Assembly: GCA_016806645.1 (NCBI GenBank)
Contig: JACSYO010002159.1
Coordinates: 7,469,501-7,533,500 of the forward strand
Reading direction: 5' to 3'
Origin: Ophiodon elongatus
Lineage: Eukaryota; Chordata; Actinopteri; Perciformes; Hexagrammidae
DNA: 64,000 nt
The position numbers and the translations under genes are program-made. Positions 60,391 through 64,000 of the stretch are shown here, in pieces (position 1 is the stretch's first letter; the number at the start of each line of letters is the position of its first letter). The notes below the pieces were generated by a model. It had not been told where the DNA came from and ran no database searches. It saw nothing but the letters and a program-made list of their open reading frames with translations.

Positions 60391-60392
<2 letters not shown>

Positions 60393-61534
60393 TTGTGAGT
60401 GTAGAGCACACATGACACCAGGTACGTCCCCCCCTGGTTGCATGCTGCATTTTCCTTTTGTTGAAGTGCTCTGTGAAAGCGATCACTGCTTTCTGACTGC
60501 TTCACTGTTTCTCACAGTGGTCAGCCCACCCATCCCCAAATATGCAGGCAGCATGGAAGGGTAGATAGATACAAGAATGAAGGATGTTACGGTGGTTAAT
60601 TTTGGGCTGCAGTTTGTTGCTTCAGTGACCATGAGATCTTTTCCATTACATCTTTTCTGGCCCCTGTCTGCCTCTGAGTGGCTGGAAAACAAATAACAAT
60701 CAAATGAAATCAAAAAATAGATTGACATATCCCACATATGTCAAATATTAAAGATGATGAGGCAGGATTTGTATCAAACACGCCCAAAGAGCAGTATTTA
60801 AATCGCATTACCAACTAAATGAACACTGCTCTTTCAGACACCATTACTGCTGATTATTGCCACCGGAGAGTGAGTGTTTATTATGACTCTCAGCAAAAGT
60901 GAGCAGCGTAGTAGTGTAGACACAAGTGCCATTCTTGTTTTGACTCTGGCTGCCTGCTGGGATGAACCACATGTCATACCATGCCTGGAGGATGCCAGCC
61001 ACACTAACCACACAGCCAGAGATCGGGGCCAACATGCCCACCCTGGCATGTGGCATCCTACTGCAGCTCAGTTTATTTGCCCAGTAGCACGGGGCTGCTT
61101 GTCGGCAGTGACCCTCACTCGCTGCCTAAGGCCGTATGCATGCGCATACATTTTCCACACGATATCCTAATAGTTAAATCAGCGTTGTCTTTTCTTTCCT
61201 TGAGCATCAGATCATGCTACATCTTGCACTTGGCATTCCTCGGTGCCCTTATGGCACTAGCTTCACACCTGATCACGTGTTGACTATTATGGTGCCCAAT
61301 CCCAGGCTCCAGGCATTTACCGAAATTTTCCATTTGGTTTCAAACCAGTGTCTGTTGTCCAGTCGTGATGGACCTGTAATTCTATAATGTGACGGTATCT
61401 AGAATCATTCTACAACTGTTTTTCCTGATTTAGCTCATTAACTACAAATCTTTTCTTTTTTTTTAATTTTTTATTGCTGCAATTGGCTATTGCAAGCAAG
61501 TTACAAGTTTCTGCAATTTTTCATACTGGCTCTT
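60391..61534. other. putative intron 1, no exon seen
   Basis: Frames on both strands near 60840-61170 lack coding features. Confidence 0.4.
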
Positions 61535-61835
61535 GCTGCAAACAACTAATAACTATCTTTATTATTGATAAATAATCTGTCGATTATTGCGTCGATTATT
61601 GATTAATATACTTCACACGTGTATTGATTAGTCTACATACAGTATGTCAGAAAATTGGAAAAAATAGCAGTCACAATTTCCCAGTGCAAATCCTCACGTT
61701 TGAGACACGTGCATGAGCAAATCTGTTACTTTTGCTTGATAAATTACTTTAGAAACTTAGTAAATTAGCCAAATATTTCTGGTTAATCTTGTGTCGATCA
61801 ACTAAATGAAGAATTATTTCAGCACCATACTGACA
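61535..61835 (-). mobile_element. percomorph repeat (GCAGCCC / TAATC family), reverse copy
   Basis: CTGCAAACAACTAATAAC, AATAATCTGTCGATTATTGC, GTCAGAAAATTGGAAAAAAT and GTCACAATTTCCCAGTGC follow the reverse of the family at 49395-49656. Non-coding. Confidence 0.55.
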
Positions 61836-62874
61836 CCAATGGCTGCCTTGAAGACCTGCCAAAACAGTCACGGAGAGATCATAGACGTTCTTATTTATTT
61901 TCTGACCTCTGCATTAAAAACAAGAGAAATAAATTAAAAGTTAGATAGTTAGACCATTCTAATAATTCTCTCAGCATTGGCTGTTCTGCTTTAATAACTG
62001 CTGAAAAGATATGAAATCACAAAAACACATGTAGTGCGTTGGAAACTGTCTGACAGTGATGTAAAATATATGTGACTTATAGTTAATGAGCTTAAACATG
62101 CAAAACCCATTGGTATGGTGGTCCTTCACCAATGCGGTTCACCTCCACGCTCATGTGAATGCTCTCCTTGCCAGAGAGCGGTGTGTGTTCTTTGGCCTTT
62201 ACACTCAAACCCACACTCACATTGCAACATATAGAAAGTAGTTTCAAATTCAAGTGCATTTCCTTCCTGTATTTTGACCACGTTTTATAAATGACCCAAA
62301 AAGCATTCATATTTCATTGACCTCCCTTTGATTTTTCACTCACTTGCATGTTTTATTTGATGTGTAACTCATCTCCATTTACTTTGAGGATGAAAGCAAG
62401 ACAGATGGATATTTCAGTGGATTTGTTAAGGTCTCCTATCCTCCCTCCTCCGCTCCTCTCTCGGAGAATGGGACGGTTTTTGGCTTGTCTCATTACGTTA
62501 GTTAAATTTTCTCTGCTTTCTGTTAATCCGTATTTACATCAGCCTTAATTTCTCTGTCTTCTGGGCTTACACCAGTCATGTTCTGTTTGTATGTTTCTGT
62601 TCTTGTCGTAAAAATACCACCACTGGGCACGTCTGTCTGTCTGCAGCTAAAATGTGTGTCAGACAGCGTGGAGCAGTCATTTGTTGTTGTTTGGGGGGGG
62701 GCACGTCTATACCCGGCGAGCCCCAGCGATGTGTTGCCAGTGTATGTGGTCGTGTGGGGGTGGACATGCTGTCAGTCTGACTTTGTTCTCTCCTTATGAC
62801 ACATCATGTCGACTGCCTTGGATGCCATGTGCATGAAAGCTGACTTCCCTATTTGTTCAGCATAACGTATAGTA

Positions 62875-62877
<3 letters not shown>
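61836..62877. other. putative intron 1, no exon seen
   Basis: AT-rich then mixed, with a GGGGGGGGG run near 62693. No supported exon. Confidence 0.4.

Positions 62878-62934
<57 letters not shown>
62878..62934 (+). repeat. (GT)n microsatellite
   Basis: About 28 GT units. Confidence 0.97.
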
Positions 62935-62936
<2 letters not shown>

Positions 62937-63039
62937 CGCTGCCTGTGTGGTATTTGTGGTTGTTCTGAGAAAAAAACATTCAGGCTGCTTTAGATCTGTG
63001 TCATTGTGTTTTTTTATCTTGATTTGACTCTGTTAAGAG

Positions 63040-63350
63040 TTGTCAGCGTCACATTAATCGGTTGCTGGCAGCGTGTAACACCAGCTAATAAGCCCGTCTC
63101 ATGTGAGTTAGTCAAACTGATAATTCTGAAAATCAATTGTCCCAGAGTCTAGAAACCAGTTAAAATTACCAGTGATTAGCCAAGTCTCCCACAGCCGTGC
63201 CTCTGTTACCACGGCAACGCAGAAAGGTCAATTAGGATGGAATTCTAACAGGAAGCACTCTTAGTATCTCTGCTTTTCCCCCTCGAGGAAATCTTATTTC
63301 ATCTCATCTCGTGTTCCCACGCTCCCAAGCATTTCCTAAATTAATTCAGC
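63040..63350. promoter_or_regulatory. candidate intronic regulatory element with RFX X-box
   Basis: Non-repetitive block with a full X-box at 63205-63218 (GTTACCACGGCAAC), plus GTCAATTAGG at 63226, CTAATAAGCCCG near 63084 and AAAATCAATTGTCCC near 63129. Confidence 0.35.
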
Positions 63351-64000
63351 TAGTTCGTGTCGCTGCTTATATTCTACACTTATTATTTAAATCTGGAACC
63401 CGCCTCCTTCAACTGCTTTCTGAACACCCACTCCATCTTTTATCACCTCCTGTGTTTTGTTAAAAATTATTTATCTTCAGCTTGCACAGTGACAACTCTG
63501 AGGAGGAGCTCTGCATTGATGCTGACATTTCTGTCATATGCCTCTTATTACATCTGGACAGGGCAAGGAAGGAAGGACAGGGACAGGAGTGGAGCTGGAG
63601 ACAGAATCAAGCTCATAATTGGGTCAGACATCACTAGTCTTATCATTTTCGAGAGCTAGATCGTAAAGAGGGGAAAAGTAAAAAGAAAATGAGGCAGGAA
63701 GAGAGTCGGTATATCTGTCTCATCTCCCAGAGGAGTAGAGGCTCTAATGCAGATAACTTGTCCTCTTATAAACACTCTGTCCTGTGCATGAGTTGGTGTG
63801 TCTAAGCAGACTTTTGTCTATGTGTGTTTTTATGTACAGTATTAGGTTTTATGTACGGTGGCTCATTAGCTTTGGCATTATCATCGCTTTGATGTGCATT
63901 CAATTGTTAGTATCCTTGTGCGATATTAAGAAGTTTGCGCGTCAGCAACTTTTCAGGTCCCTTTAGATATTTATGTAAGTGTTCCAGTTCTTGAAGAAAG
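63351..64000. other. putative intron 1, no exon seen
   Basis: Unique-looking sequence to the window end; no supported feature. Confidence 0.4.

Larger units (their letters stand above)
57227..64000 (+). other. putative first intron (5' part, open at window end)
   Basis: If the exon ending at 57226 is real, at least 6.8 kb of first intron follows. The intron holds a poly-A run near 57273-57289, CA/TG tracts (58023-58109, 58184-58260, 60337-60390, 62878-62934), a perfect hairpin (59570-59610), dispersed-repeat fragments (59051-59150, 61535-61835) and an X-box-bearing block (63040-63350). No further exon with convincing acceptor, open frame and donor was found on the + strand. Confidence 0.4.

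Overview
The window reads as vertebrate nuclear DNA, most likely from a percomorph (spiny-rayed) teleost fish. Three things point there: no long open frames, about thirty CA/TG and GA microsatellites (many over 40 bp), and numerous decayed copies of short dispersed repeats whose wording I recognise from percomorph genomes. There are no operons, no prokaryotic signals and no CRISPR or phage-type systems. Nearly all open frames of 60-110 codons are chance frames or translations of microsatellites (runs of Cys-Val or Thr-His).

Only one protein-coding exon can be defended. A candidate first coding exon lies on the + strand at 57119-57226: 36 codons, phase 0, an in-frame stop upstream, a good Kozak context and a consensus GTGAGT donor. 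It sits in a CpG-rich, TATA-less promoter-like block (about 56860-57230) with an ETS site. Everything from 57227 to the end would then be the start of its first intron. I do not recognise the protein. The exon may extend a neighbouring gene whose remaining exons lie beyond the window.

Positions 1-56800 are intergenic or intronic. They contain (i) microsatellites throughout; (ii) repeat remnants at 2305-2715, 5265-5722, 15822-16295, 17231-17548, 28165-28433, 34255-34632, 36838-37300, 42397-42558, 45055-46140, 49395-49656, 51165-51440 and 54616-55021, plus 59051-59150 and 61535-61835 in the putative intron; and (iii) blocks of non-repetitive sequence rich in homeodomain, POU, MEIS and nuclear-receptor-like motifs, densest at 18.9-27.6 kb. 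Those blocks have the look of conserved noncoding regulatory elements, but conservation cannot be shown from one sequence.

The most unusual structures are a 351-bp imperfect fold-back (20686-21036), a perfect 41-nt hairpin (59570-59610), a second long fold-back (54616-55021), a TIR-bounded 162-bp element (42397-42558), a repeat apparently split by a ~770-bp nested segment (45055-46140), two juxtaposed 3'/5' splice-site motifs resembling recursive-splicing sites (41206-41236 and 27183-27211), and a CA tract facing a TG tract in the putative first intron (58023-58260). No previously undescribed multi-gene system is visible.
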